Shown here: positions 53,051 through 61,653 of the stretch, in pieces
Position numbering within the stretch: the first letter of the stretch is position 1
Layout: each line of letters begins with the position of its first letter
Source of the DNA: Pedobacter miscanthi
GTDB lineage: Bacteria > Bacteroidota > Bacteroidia > Sphingobacteriales > Sphingobacteriaceae
Assembly (NCBI RefSeq): GCF_003315595.1
Contig: NZ_QNQU01000013.1
Location: forward strand, 62,001-126,000
DNA: 64,000 bases
Direction: 5' to 3'
Made by a program: the position numbers and the translations under genes
Notes under the pieces: generated by a model
The model's database searches: none
Told to the model about the DNA's origin: nothing
What the model saw: only the letters and a program-made list of their open reading frames with translations

Positions 53051-53419
53051 ATGGCTTTCCTTTTAGATAGCAATATTATTATTTATTCTTATTTAAATGA
53101 ATTTGATTTTTTAAGGAAACTTATTATCGATCAATCGTGTATGGTTTCCGAAATTTCACGTATTGAGGTACTTGGTTATCATGCGTTAAAAAAGGAAGAG
53201 GATAAATACTTCCAAGATGTTTTTGCCTATGTACCAATTCTTCTTCCAAATCAAAATATATTCAATCAAGCCATTAATTTACGGAAGAAATATAACCTAA
53301 AACTAGGTGATAGCCTTATCGGTGCAACAGCATTGGTATATAATTTAAATATTTATACACGTAATACAGCCGATTTTGAGCGCATCAAAGATCTTAAAGT
53401 CTTTAATCCTATTATTTAA
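53051..53419 (+). CDS. PIN-domain toxin (VapC-like ribonuclease)
   Basis: 122 residues from the ATG at 53051; the longer frame would overlap the antitoxin. The acidic metal-binding set of PIN nucleases is present: Asp6 in MAFLLDSNIIIYS, Glu in VSEISRIEVLGY, Asp in KLGDSLIGATAL and Asp in NTADFERIKDL. Members cut RNA, often tRNA, when freed from the antitoxin. Together with the preceding gene and its palindromic promoter it forms a complete type II module. Confidence 0.9.
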   Translation: MAFLLDSNIIIYSYLNEFDFLRKLIIDQSCMVSEISRIEVLGYHALKKEEDKYFQDVFAYVPILLPNQNIFNQAINLRKKYNLKLGDSLIGATALVYNLNIYTRNTADFERIKDLKVFNPII

Positions 53420-53470
53420 GTTAATAGAATTAGATCGACTTTCTTTTACTTGATTAGTCTCTATTTTCGT

Positions 53471-53593
53471 TTACTCATATTTCAAAGCCTCAACCGGATT
53501 GGCTTTTGCCGCTTTATATGCCTGGAAACCTACTGTTAAAAAGGCAATAGTTGTTGTGCCGGCAATCGAAATTAATATGATGAGAATGATAAA
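53471..53593 (-). pseudogene. C-terminal remnant of an FtsX/MacB-type ABC transporter permease
   Basis: About 40 codons ending in a stop at 53471 encode a membrane helix and the closing ISIAGTTTIAFLTVGFQAYKAAKANPVEALKYE-like end typical of FtsX/MacB permeases (only key parts: GFQAYKAAKANPVEALKYE). Upstream the frame runs into terminator and tRNA-like sequence instead of the rest of a permease. So most of the gene is gone. It borders the tRNA-Lys region, which suggests a deletion or integration event there. Confidence 0.65.
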
Positions 53594-53628
53594 ATCAAAT
53601 TTTATTTTAAACCGGGAATAAAACAAAA

Positions 53629-53652
53629 AAGCTCCACATTTCTGTGAAGCTT
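53629..53652 (-). terminator. Intrinsic terminator after the tRNA 3'-end fragment
   Basis: A 10-bp stem on the minus strand (AAGCTTCACA with TGTGGAGCTT, one G-U pair) and GAAA loop, followed by TTTTTTG. It stands just downstream of a 20-bp copy of the tRNA-Lys 3' flank, as if it had once ended a second tRNA transcript. Confidence 0.6.
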
Positions 53653-53672
53653 TCTGTGATCCCGCTGGGATT
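53653..53672 (-). other. 20-bp duplicate of the tRNA-Lys 3' end
   Basis: TCTGTGATCCCGCTGGGATT is identical to 53760-53779, which covers the tRNA-Lys acceptor 3' strand and part of the T arm plus flank. The two lie 107 bp apart in the same orientation. This is either the last piece of a tandem tRNA or an att-like repeat left by an element that used the tRNA 3' end. Confidence 0.6.
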
Positions 53673-53726
53673 TCCCGAAGAAAAATCGGGATCCTACTTC
53701 TCATCCCATTTTTTTTGGCAAAAAAA

Positions 53727-53750
53727 ATGCGAACATTTTCATGTTCGCAT
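53727..53750 (-). terminator. Intrinsic terminator of tRNA-Lys
   Basis: Perfect 10-bp stem (ATGCGAACAT with ATGTTCGCAT) with a 4-base loop. On the minus strand it is followed by a run of eight T. It begins 14 bp after the tRNA 3' end. Confidence 0.88.
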
Positions 53751-53763
53751 CTGGATCAATCTG

Positions 53764-53836
53764 TGATCCCGCTGGGATTCGAACCCAGGACCACTACATT
53801 AAAAGTGTAATGCTCTACCAGCTGAGCTACGGAATC
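53764..53836 (-). tRNA. tRNA-Lys (anticodon TTT)
   Basis: 73 nt on the minus strand. The acceptor pairs GATTCCG with CGGGATC plus discriminator A. The D arm is GCTCAGCTGGTAGAGC. The anticodon stem TTACA/TGTAG encloses loop CTTTTAA, giving anticodon TTT. The T arm is CTGGGTTCGAATCCCAG. CCA is not encoded. A consensus promoter lies upstream and a strong terminator follows. Confidence 0.97.
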
Positions 53837-53858
53837 ATTTATCCCCCTTGCAGGGCTG

Positions 53859-53889
53859 CAAAGATAGAAATTAAATCTATTTGCGCAAA
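53859..53889 (-). promoter_or_regulatory. Promoter of tRNA-Lys
   Basis: On the minus strand a -33 TTTG (53889-53886), 19 bp, and an exact -7 TATCTTTG (53866-53859). This is a textbook Bacteroidota sigma-70-type promoter about 23 bp before the tRNA 5' end. The remaining spacer to 54233 is AT-rich and shows no gene. Confidence 0.8.
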
Positions 53890-54233
53890 GAATAAACACA
53901 ATATATTTAATAAAAAATTAACACTAATTAAATAAAACAGGCTTAAATCTTTATGGTTCAAAATGTTAAACGATATAAAAAAAAATCGTTTTTAAATTAG
54001 TTTTTTATCTACTTTGTATTTGAATTAAACAAAACTGTAAAACAATTATGTTTTTAACCTCTACGAACCTTTTGATGTATGCTTTTCCCGATTAAACAAT
54101 TACCCTCCACAAAACAGTTTTAGTATAAATTATTAAGCTCTCCATTAACATTCCTAAAAGTTGTTAATCAGCCTGACCATTTTTTTATTCTTTTTATTAT
54201 TTTCATTTTTACATATACGCAGAAGTTTCCCCA

Positions 54234-54866
54234 ATGAATATTGAAAATATTTATGGTGAAGATAAATGGGTTGCATTTGGTGGTTTTTCGCCACTGATAA
54301 CAGTCTTTAAATCTTACCATCCACTTAGTCCCGAAATTGAAAACATTATTAATACCTATACCTTCCCTGTTCGTTTTGGAAAGAATAAACACATTGCATC
54401 GCCCTTAAAACAGAACCGTTACATTTACCTTATCCTTGAAGGCGCAGTACATGGTTATCTTAAAATGGGGAATAAAAAAATTACCACGTGGATTGTTGCA
54501 GAAAATGAACTGGCAGGAACTATCCGGAATTTGTGGGAAAATGAAACATCTGATGAATATATCGAAACCATCGATCCTGTGTTTGCGATTGCCATCCCCC
54601 ACGAAATGTCGAAACTACTTTATGAGAATTTCCCCATCGCAAACTATGTTGGCCGTAAAATGACGGAAATTTATTTTCAGGGTGCAACAGAAAGGGCTTA
54701 TATCTGCAGGTTACCAACTGCTTTAAAACGTTATAAACGCTTTTTAGTCTCCTATCCACATCTGATTAACCGGGTACCGCTCAAATATGTTGCATCGTTC
54801 ATCGGCATGAGGCTGGAAACACTGAGCAGAATCAGAAAACAGACATTAACGGATGTCGTTAAATAA
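54234..54866 (+). CDS. Crp/Fnr-family transcriptional regulator
   Basis: 210 residues. The N-terminal part (about 30-135) is a cyclic-nucleotide-binding-like beta-roll (FGKNKHIASPLKQNRYIYLILEGAVHGYLKM), and the C-terminal part (about 165-205) an HTH (LKYVASFIGMRLETLSRIRKQ). No Fnr cysteine set is present. The arginine-containing cAMP-binding pattern is not clear, so the ligand is uncertain. Many Bacteroidota proteins of this kind act without cAMP. It stands alone. Confidence 0.86.
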   Translation: MNIENIYGEDKWVAFGGFSPLITVFKSYHPLSPEIENIINTYTFPVRFGKNKHIASPLKQNRYIYLILEGAVHGYLKMGNKKITTWIVAENELAGTIRNLWENETSDEYIETIDPVFAIAIPHEMSKLLYENFPIANYVGRKMTEIYFQGATERAYICRLPTALKRYKRFLVSYPHLINRVPLKYVASFIGMRLETLSRIRKQTLTDVVK

Positions 54867-55022
54867 TTTCATCACGTCTATTTGTTCTAAAATGAAAAAC
54901 GACGTTGTATTACAATCGTATTTTCTTTAATAATTTGTTACGTTGAGCCTATCGAAATGCCAGATACAATGTTAGGGCGGGTCCTTCGACAGGCTACCAT
55001 TGACAGACTCCAATAAAAAACT
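54867..55022. repeat. Intergenic stretch with short dispersed-repeat words
   Basis: No gene. It contains TTGAGCCTATCGAAATGCC and GGTCCTTCGACAGGCT, related to the ATCCTTCGACTCTGCTCAGGATGAC words near 62 kb, and leads straight into the palindromic element at 55023-55130. The spacer 55131-55226 holds nothing recognised. Confidence 0.45.
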
Positions 55023-55130
55023 CGTCATCTCGACCGGAGCAAAGCGAAGCGGAGAGATCTACCTCGAGATAGATTTTGCTTCGCAGAGCCTACGGGTTCT
55101 CGACTACGTTGCACTCCGCTCGAAATGACG
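55023..55130. repeat. Best copy of the dispersed CGTCATCTCGA...TCGAAATGACG element
   Basis: 108 bp with inverted ends CGTCATCTCGA / TCGAAATGACG. Inner words GCGAAGCGGAGAGATCTA, a short inner palindrome CTCGAGATAG, GCTTCGCAGAGCCTACGG and GACTACGTTGCACTCCGC. It is the fullest of three copies in the window (the others are at 20456 and 44919). It is noncoding and lies 96 bp beyond the 3' end of the GH31 gene. Confidence 0.8.
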
Positions 55131-55226
55131 GTATTTTTTAAGGAGTTACTCGTTAACTTATCTGTCAATAATATTGATTTTTATACAATAAATTATTCCT
55201 CAGCATGACAATTTTATATTTGTTTA

Positions 55227-58200
55227 CTAAAACTTAAAGGTATTCAGGTCTTTATCAACTAACAGTCCATCTTTAATTTTCAGGTTAAACTGAAGTTTAT
55301 GTTTCGCTTTTAGTTTCAGGATAAATAAATCGTTTGTTCCGCTTAATGTTTCTTTATTACCAACGTTTACAAAAGTTGGATATAATACCTTATCGCCGTT
55401 GGTGTGTAAACGATCATTGGTAAGGTTGTCCATCTGCTTTACATTTAAAGCCTGCACACTCACAAAATCATAATCCTGAGCATTGTAAGGCAGGGCAAAG
55501 CTTAATGCATTTACCGATTTAAGGTTGATTCCTTTGACCTTTATCTCAATTATTTCATCCTTATTATATGCCTGTTTAGCCGTGCTGATTTCCAATTTGC
55601 CGGCAACTTTGTCAATTTTAGTGTCTTTTACACCTCCATCCAGCTGGGTAGCCACCACAGAAACATCGTAGGCATCAATCAGGTTGTTTTTATTGATATC
55701 GCCATTACTGATGTAACCTTCAAAATCGGCATCACCTTTCCGCAAACCGGTATAATTGATATAAGAAGTTAAATCGTTCCGGTCAATCAAACGGTCGTTA
55801 TTGATATCACCCGGCAAATAACTTTCGGTACCGGGAACTTTGAATACATATAATTCGCGTCCTGATCCAAAGCCACCTACCCCATCGGCAACTGCAATTT
55901 TGATGTAACGTGCACTAGGATGAGCTGCAAAATTGAATATTTTAACATCGCCATTATTTGCCCATTCAAAAGTTCCGGCTTCAGTCCAGCTTTCTTTATT
56001 GTTGCCGTAAAACACCTTTCCTTTGAGCAATATCCCATTCCCTCTTCCGCTGCGTGGCAAATAATGGAATTTATCCAGCTGGTTGATTGATTTAAGATCG
56101 ATTACCATATCAAACGGCACCGATTTTGCACCCCATTTGGTATGCCATATATTACCTTCGTCAAAATCGAATAATTTATCGATGCCTTCTCCACCCTGAT
56201 TTTCGGCTGTGGTTTCGGCAACAATCCCTTGAATGGCAAATTCAAGCGGGTTCGATTTGGTAACTGCATTAATTTCGGTCCAGTCTGAATAACCCTCTTT
56301 ATTAGCTGCACGCAATTTAAATGTGTACGAAGTTTCGGGTGATAAAGCCTCAAACAACAATGCCGTATCGCGGATGGTGGTGTAATGCATTCCATTAAAA
56401 TCAATCTCGTAAAAATCGGCATTATCTACCTTTTTCCATGTTGGCGTAAGTGTATAAGCTTCCCTGTTTTTATCAGAAATACCAGCGCTGAGTGGCGCTG
56501 TTAATTTACCCGTTGAGATACGTTGTTTATCTGCAGGGTTGAATTTAAATCCTTCTATGGTAACGGTAACAGGGTTTAAAGTGATATCTGTTGCCTGTAT
56601 TTTAACCAGTACCTGAGGATTTTTAGTCATCACCACCTTTTCAAAATCACTTCCTTTTGTGGCAAAGCGGTTTAAATCCGGAGCAGCATCGTAAAAATAC
56701 ACGTTACTTTGTTTAAAAAATTCATCCTTCGTATTTACCTCAGTGAGTCGAATTTTATCCTTTCCGATTTTTGCAGTTAGTTTTTTAGGTTTTCCAGTTA
56801 CATTTACCACCAGTTCGGTTGTTTTCTCTTTCACAAAACCTTCGAAATCGCCTTTAGTGGCATTAATGGTAACAATTGCATTATTTTTCTCATCGAGTGT
56901 TGATTCGATCAGGGTTGAAGCACCTTTCCCCACTTTGTAGGCTTCTGTAATGCCATCATCGTCGTATTCGGTGAAAGTAGTTTTGCCAAAAGGATAAAGC
57001 TCGTAAATCCGGTTTGTTTTATTGATTTCAGAAACATTGTTGTTTGGATTTGCCATTGGAATAATGGCTCCATTTTTCACAAAAACAGGTAATTTCCAGA
57101 TGGGCGCATCAAAACTGTTGAGAATGCTGTTGCCGGCGTATTTTTCACCTGTAAAATAATCGATCCAGCTTCCTTCCGGCAGGTAAATGCCATTGCGGAT
57201 GTCACTTCCTTTATCATCAGATTTAGTGGACTGATAAATTGGTGCCACTAAAAACGACGGACCATACAAATATTGATATTGCGTAGAAATTCCCTTTGTA
57301 TAAGCATTTGGATACTCAAGGAACATGGCCCTGATGATTGGTAAGCCTGTTAATGCTTCTTTTGCAACGCTGTATGTGTAAGGAATGAGTTCTGATTTCA
57401 ATTTTAGGTAATTCCGGTTGATAGACGCTACAGGTTCGCCCAAAGCATGTGGATATTTTTCGTTTGCGCCCCATCCGTCCATGTTTAATTGCATTGGAGT
57501 AAAGGTTTTCCACTGAAAATCGCGTGTATTGATCACCAGATTTTTGCCTCCAAAAATGCCATCCATATCAGAAGTAATATTAGGCTGACCGGATAAACCT
57601 GAACCTAAATAAGTGGGAATGTGGAAACGGATATATTCCCAAACACCACCAGTTTGATCGCCCGACCAGATGCCCGCGTATCGCTGCGTGCCCGCCCAGC
57701 CATCCAACGAAATAATAAAAGGCCTGCTGCTATTGCCATAATAAGGCATAATCTGGCCAACATCAGCCACCCCGTTTAAGCCGAAAGAGTAACCTGCTCC
57801 AACCCATGCTACATCAGTTTTTAAAACACGAACACCGGCATCCCTGGCTTCTTTAATAATATCGCGTTGCAGCAATGCACTGATACCTGATTTTGGATGC
57901 AGATCTGATTGCGTCCATAAACCTATCTCTACACCATTTTTACGTGCATAATCGCCAAATTCTTTTAAATTCTGAATGTTGCCATCCAAAGTTTCGGTTT
58001 GCCCGTAACCTGCACCATAACCATCGTTAGGGAGTACCCAGCCCAAAGGCATATCGTGTTTTTTGTATCGATCGATCACCGCCCGTGCAGAAAACTGGTA
58101 ATTGTTTTTTTCGCCGTTAAGCGATTCTTTTATGCCTCCATTATCTTTCTGGCTTTCCCTGTAACGCTTACCATCTTCGAATAATGTTCCTTTTTCATCC

Positions 58201-59105
58201 TCTTTCCAGAAATCGCGGTTATAGGCGTTTAAATGTCCTTCATAAAAACCGAATTTTGGCAACAATACTGGATTTCCGGTAAGCTGATAAAAATCGTTTA
58301 ATAATGCTACAGCACCATCATTTACCATAAAAAAGGCATCCAGATAATCGCTTTCGTGTGCCAGTTTCACTAAACCTTTCTCTTTAGCGCCAAAATTGTA
58401 ATTTCCTTTACTAAAGGTATACCACATTACAGCATAACCATTGGTAGACCAGTAATACGGTGTTGGGGAGGCTACACCACCGTCCGTCCAGCTGTTTTGG
58501 TTTTCAATAGAAATGGCTTTCCCTTTATGCGAGAAACGGCCATTTTGTACACCCCCACCGTAAAAATACTCTTCGGGGTTTTCTTTTAAGGAAACAGTTA
58601 CCTTTCCTTTTTCAAATTGAACAGGCGCCAATTCTTCTGCAACTACTTTCTGGGTAGCCAGATTGATGATTTTAATCAGTGAGGTATTTTTATCGATTAA
58701 TACGGTAATTTTTGAAGTGGAAATAAATAATTGATTATTCTCATCTTTCAGTTCTAATTTCGAAACTGATCTGCGCGGATTTTCTACCAAAATTCTGGCT
58801 TCGGGTTTTGCTTCAGGATCGCGGATGAAACCGCCTGTAGGGTCTTCGAACAGACGGAAAATATTATCTCCATAAAAATCCAGCATTAAGCGTTGATTGT
58901 CGGAAAGCAGCAGTTCTACTGTTGTAGTGTTGATTTTTTTAACGCCCGTCACTTTTATGCCTTTTTGAGCGACAGCACTTGTTTTCTGTGCGGTTTCCTG
59001 AGCTGACGTAAATAAGGGAAAGCTTAGCGAAAGAAAAGCAGATGCTAAAATTGCTTTTCTAATAATTAAAGTTCCAAAAGTTTTTTGAAGAGAATGCAGG
59101 ATCAT
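55227..59105 (-). CDS. Secreted GH31 glycosidase with discoidin, dockerin-like and cohesin-like modules
   Basis: 1292 residues with a signal peptide (ASAFLSLSFPLFTSAQ). The GH31 beta-sandwich and TIM barrel occupy about 45-700. The likely nucleophile Asp lies in VLKTDVAWVGAGYSFG (about 428) and the acid/base Asp in WSGDQTGG (about 482). A DUF5110-like beta domain is next (to about 790), then an FN3 domain (about 880-960) and a discoidin-like domain (IWHTKWGAK). PGDINNDRLIDRNDLTSYI and GDINKNNLIDAYDV (about 1097-1150) form a dockerin-like pair of calcium loops. The last 130 residues resemble a cohesin. Probably an alpha-glucosidase or alpha-xylosidase at the cell surface; specificity is uncertain. 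Confidence 0.9.
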   Translation of the reverse strand: MILHSLQKTFGTLIIRKAILASAFLSLSFPLFTSAQETAQKTSAVAQKGIKVTGVKKINTTTVELLLSDNQRLMLDFYGDNIFRLFEDPTGGFIRDPEAKPEARILVENPRRSVSKLELKDENNQLFISTSKITVLIDKNTSLIKIINLATQKVVAEELAPVQFEKGKVTVSLKENPEEYFYGGGVQNGRFSHKGKAISIENQNSWTDGGVASPTPYYWSTNGYAVMWYTFSKGNYNFGAKEKGLVKLAHESDYLDAFFMVNDGAVALLNDFYQLTGNPVLLPKFGFYEGHLNAYNRDFWKEDEKGTLFEDGKRYRESQKDNGGIKESLNGEKNNYQFSARAVIDRYKKHDMPLGWVLPNDGYGAGYGQTETLDGNIQNLKEFGDYARKNGVEIGLWTQSDLHPKSGISALLQRDIIKEARDAGVRVLKTDVAWVGAGYSFGLNGVADVGQIMPYYGNSSRPFIISLDGWAGTQRYAGIWSGDQTGGVWEYIRFHIPTYLGSGLSGQPNITSDMDGIFGGKNLVINTRDFQWKTFTPMQLNMDGWGANEKYPHALGEPVASINRNYLKLKSELIPYTYSVAKEALTGLPIIRAMFLEYPNAYTKGISTQYQYLYGPSFLVAPIYQSTKSDDKGSDIRNGIYLPEGSWIDYFTGEKYAGNSILNSFDAPIWKLPVFVKNGAIIPMANPNNNVSEINKTNRIYELYPFGKTTFTEYDDDGITEAYKVGKGASTLIESTLDEKNNAIVTINATKGDFEGFVKEKTTELVVNVTGKPKKLTAKIGKDKIRLTEVNTKDEFFKQSNVYFYDAAPDLNRFATKGSDFEKVVMTKNPQVLVKIQATDITLNPVTVTIEGFKFNPADKQRISTGKLTAPLSAGISDKNREAYTLTPTWKKVDNADFYEIDFNGMHYTTIRDTALLFEALSPETSYTFKLRAANKEGYSDWTEINAVTKSNPLEFAIQGIVAETTAENQGGEGIDKLFDFDEGNIWHTKWGAKSVPFDMVIDLKSINQLDKFHYLPRSGRGNGILLKGKVFYGNNKESWTEAGTFEWANNGDVKIFNFAAHPSARYIKIAVADGVGGFGSGRELYVFKVPGTESYLPGDINNDRLIDRNDLTSYINYTGLRKGDADFEGYISNGDINKNNLIDAYDVSVVATQLDGGVKDTKIDKVAGKLEISTAKQAYNKDEIIEIKVKGINLKSVNALSFALPYNAQDYDFVSVQALNVKQMDNLTNDRLHTNGDKVLYPTFVNVGNKETLSGTNDLFILKLKAKHKLQFNLKIKDGLLVDKDLNTFKF

Positions 59106-59798
59106 TAATGGTTTGATTTGGTTATATTTTTATTCAGGCCGGCCAATTGTTATAGCTGCTTTTTGATAAAGTTAGTAAACAGAGGTAAGGAAATGGTCTG
59201 TTTTTAGGGCCAAATACCGCGCAATCGTTTGTCTATCTGATTTTTTACCTGGTTAGTTGGTTTATTGGGCACTGGTCATTGGTCTTTTGTGAATTAGTCA
59301 TTGGTCATTAGTTTAAGACTTATCCATTACTACATCATCCATTTTCTAACCATAAAGAAATTAAGGACATTAAGGTTTTACGCCAGATATTAATCCATCG
59401 CTTTTGGTTATTAACCAGTCTCCATCATCCATTTTACATTTTCCATCTTCCCTTTTACATTATCCCTTTTACATGATTTAAAATCATACAGTATTGGATA
59501 CATTTCTGGTTGAGCAACACGCATTTTGTCACAAAAACAAGAGTTAGTGAGAAATATTAAATGGATTTTGTGTAAAAAAATTAAAACAATTCCAGTCGAT
59601 ATGCATTTCGGGAGAAAGAAAATAAATTGATCGATTAAAAAAAAAACTGTTATTGAGTTAAAAAAACAATGTTTTAACTGCATTTTAGGGCTTCGCCTAA
59701 AACAAAGGGTTATTAATTACACATTCTGCCAAAAATGATCCATAAATTAATAGCATAGCTGTGGCAGGCATTTTGCATAGTGCAGCAAAACAACTATA
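59106..59798. other. 693-bp spacer with scattered repeat words
   Basis: No gene supported. TTGGTCATTGGTC-type words (reverse of CAATGACCAA) occur at about 59268-59315, a TAAAGAAATTAAGGACATTAAG word at about 59352 (reverse of the TTCTTAATTTCTTAATGG family), and CCATTTTACATTTTCCATC words near 59425. The rest up to the receiver gene is AT-rich spacer. Confidence 0.5.
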
Positions 59799-60170
59799 AT
59801 GAACTTTCCAATTTCTCAACCTTATAGCTGCGTAATTATTGACGACAGCCGCATGAGCAAACCACTTTTCGAAAATTTTGTTTCCAAAATAGATAAACTT
59901 GAACTTAAAGGCAGCTTTACAGATAAAGTAGATGCGATGGCAGCCTTTTGGACTTTCGGTAAAATTGATTTTCTTTTTTTAGATGTACAAATGGATATGT
60001 CGGGTTTGGATGTGGCAAGAATGCTCAAAAACAGTGTAAAATATGTGGTTATCTTAGGTGCGCAGGGAAGTCAGGCTATTGATGCTTTTGCCAATAATTG
60101 TATGTTTTTAGCTAAACCATTGGATTTTACGAAATTCTCAAACATTATTGAGCAAATGATTTCTATTTAA
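59799..60170 (+). CDS. Single-domain receiver (CheY-like) protein
   Basis: 123 residues, essentially one receiver domain: IIDDSRM with the acidic pair, the phospho-accepting Asp in FLFLDVQMDMSGLDV (about 62), a Gly/Ser-containing strand VVILGAQGSQA where Thr/Ser is usual, and LAKPLDF with the conserved Lys-Pro. There is no output domain; the sequence resembles the receiver part of LytTR-type regulators. It stands alone between repeat-rich spacers. Its kinase is not in the neighbourhood. Confidence 0.9.
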   Translation: MNFPISQPYSCVIIDDSRMSKPLFENFVSKIDKLELKGSFTDKVDAMAAFWTFGKIDFLFLDVQMDMSGLDVARMLKNSVKYVVILGAQGSQAIDAFANNCMFLAKPLDFTKFSNIIEQMISI

Positions 60171-60224
60171 TATTAAGCGATGAGGTGATTTATAGCAAAG
60201 GCATTAAGGCCGATAATCAGTTTT

Positions 60225-60510
60225 CAATTAACAGTTTCCGGCACAATCTCTAAAGAAATGCTCCTTCTTAGATCCTGAAACAAGTTCAGGAGGACGGCTT
60301 GCGGGACTGACAAATGAATGAACAATGACCAATTCACCAATGACCAATTTACCAGTGACCAAATAACCAATGACCAATGACCAATTCCCCAATGACCAGT
60401 TAACCAATGACCAGTTAACTAATGACCAATTTACCAATGACCAGTTAACTAATAACCAATGACCAGTTCACCAATTCACCAATGACTAATGACCAATTAA
60501 CCTATCAATC
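60225..60510. repeat. CAATGACCAAT repeat tract
   Basis: From about 60310 almost every 10-13 bases restate (A)CCAATGACCA(A/G)TT with small variations such as ACCAGTTAACTAATG. Before it, 60245-60300 has a different word, GATCCTGAAACAAGTTCAGGAGGACG. Tracts of the same family occur at about 10195-10345, inside the 99-bp array at 20.0-20.4 kb, near 59.3 kb and at 62.1-62.96 kb. It is noncoding. Confidence 0.75.
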
Positions 60511-60511
60511 C

Positions 60512-61300
60512 CTAGATATCGGAGTAATCTGTTGGAACCACGAATTTGGTATCGTTTTTAGAAACATTGTGCTGGTACTCGGGCATGGCAGAAAGTTTTT
60601 TCCAGTAATCATCTGCTGAGAAAGCTTTCCAGTGAGCATCTCTATCTGCCTTGTTTTCGAAAGTGGTGAGGTACATGAGGTTAGGCATACGGCTGCCTGA
60701 AATTACTTCAGCATAAAATACAGCATTAAAATTCAGGCGTTTAAACAAGCCTATTTCATCGCCTTTGTTAAACATCTGTAACTTATTTTGGTAATATTTC
60801 TCCGTAGGCGATTCGTAACTCCTCAATTCATATACCCGCTCTTTCATTGGTGATTTTAAGTTGGGTAGCATAAACTTAGGGGCGTCTTCAAATGCTTTTA
60901 GAATGATAGATTCCAAACGTTCGTAAGGGGCATCGGTATATACCGCATCTAAATATGTTTTCCCCTCGCTAATATATTGCTGATCACCGGCGAGTTTCTT
61001 CTCGAGATCTAAAACCCCGTTTAACGACTTTAAGGGAATAAACACATAGATCAATTTTTCTGGAACAGCGGTTTGATCACTCACTAGTGGCTTAAATACC
61101 CCAACCTTTGTAACGCCCGAGCGGTGTAAGGCGGGTAAATAAGCTTTTTGCAAATAATCATCCACCGTTTTCTCCTGTGCATCGGTTTTTAAATGATAAA
61201 TCTTAATCTGGTAAAACTCCTGTTTTGAAGCATTGGCCACTAAAGCAGTAGATAATAAAACAAACAAAAACAGGGCTGATTTTTTAATTCTTAGCAACAT
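60512..61300 (-). CDS. Secreted NIPSNAP-family protein
   Basis: 262 residues with a signal peptide (SALFLFVLLSTALVANA). Two NIPSNAP-like ferredoxin-fold repeats are visible: FYQIKIYHLKTDAQEKTVDDYL...LPALHRSGVTKVGVFKPL (about 28-125) and RVYELRSYESPTEKYYQNKLQMFNKGDEIGLFKRLNFNAVFYAEVISG (about 155-245). Such proteins bind small or aromatic ligands; a function in the periplasm is not known. It is a single gene; its 3' end faces the CAATGACCAAT tract. Confidence 0.87.
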   Translation of the reverse strand: MLLRIKKSALFLFVLLSTALVANASKQEFYQIKIYHLKTDAQEKTVDDYLQKAYLPALHRSGVTKVGVFKPLVSDQTAVPEKLIYVFIPLKSLNGVLDLEKKLAGDQQYISEGKTYLDAVYTDAPYERLESIILKAFEDAPKFMLPNLKSPMKERVYELRSYESPTEKYYQNKLQMFNKGDEIGLFKRLNFNAVFYAEVISGSRMPNLMYLTTFENKADRDAHWKAFSADDYWKKLSAMPEYQHNVSKNDTKFVVPTDYSDI

Positions 61301-61653
61301 ATTAAAAGATAATTAGCGGGAATATTATTGTGTACCAAAGTAAGGATTTATTTTTAAGGTATAACCGGGATCAGGATTAGTTCATAATATTTTTACCTAT
61401 ATATAGTGAATAACATTAAGGGTTAATTATCAGGATAAAACGTCACTTTTATCGATATGGTTAAAATCAGACTGCCTGGGTGAGTTAAAATATAAATGAT
61501 TTATTCACCATTGGCTCTTTTTTAGCAAAATTGAATCTGAACATGGATAAATCAAGGCTATTTGATGCTCTAGAATTATGTTTTAGACCTAATTTCTATC
61601 GTTTATGACAAAAATGATGTGATTTCGATCTTCAGAAGATCTGTTTGATACTT
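61301..61653. other. Spacer before the minisatellite
   Basis: AT-rich sequence with no supported gene, RNA or terminator. A promoter for the leftward NIPSNAP gene should be in its first 100 bp but was not pinned down. Confidence 0.5.

Noticed and set aside
53471..53704. 77-codon ORF read as a whole protein
   Set aside because: Only the last 40 codons look like a permease end. The upstream part is a terminator, a tRNA fragment and flank that happen to stay open, so it is called a remnant.
59411..59683. 90-codon minus-strand ORF in the 59-kb spacer
   Set aside because: Its last part is made of CCATTTTACATTTTCC repeat words and the rest is AT-rich with skewed Phe/Leu content. No domain or conserved pattern was seen.
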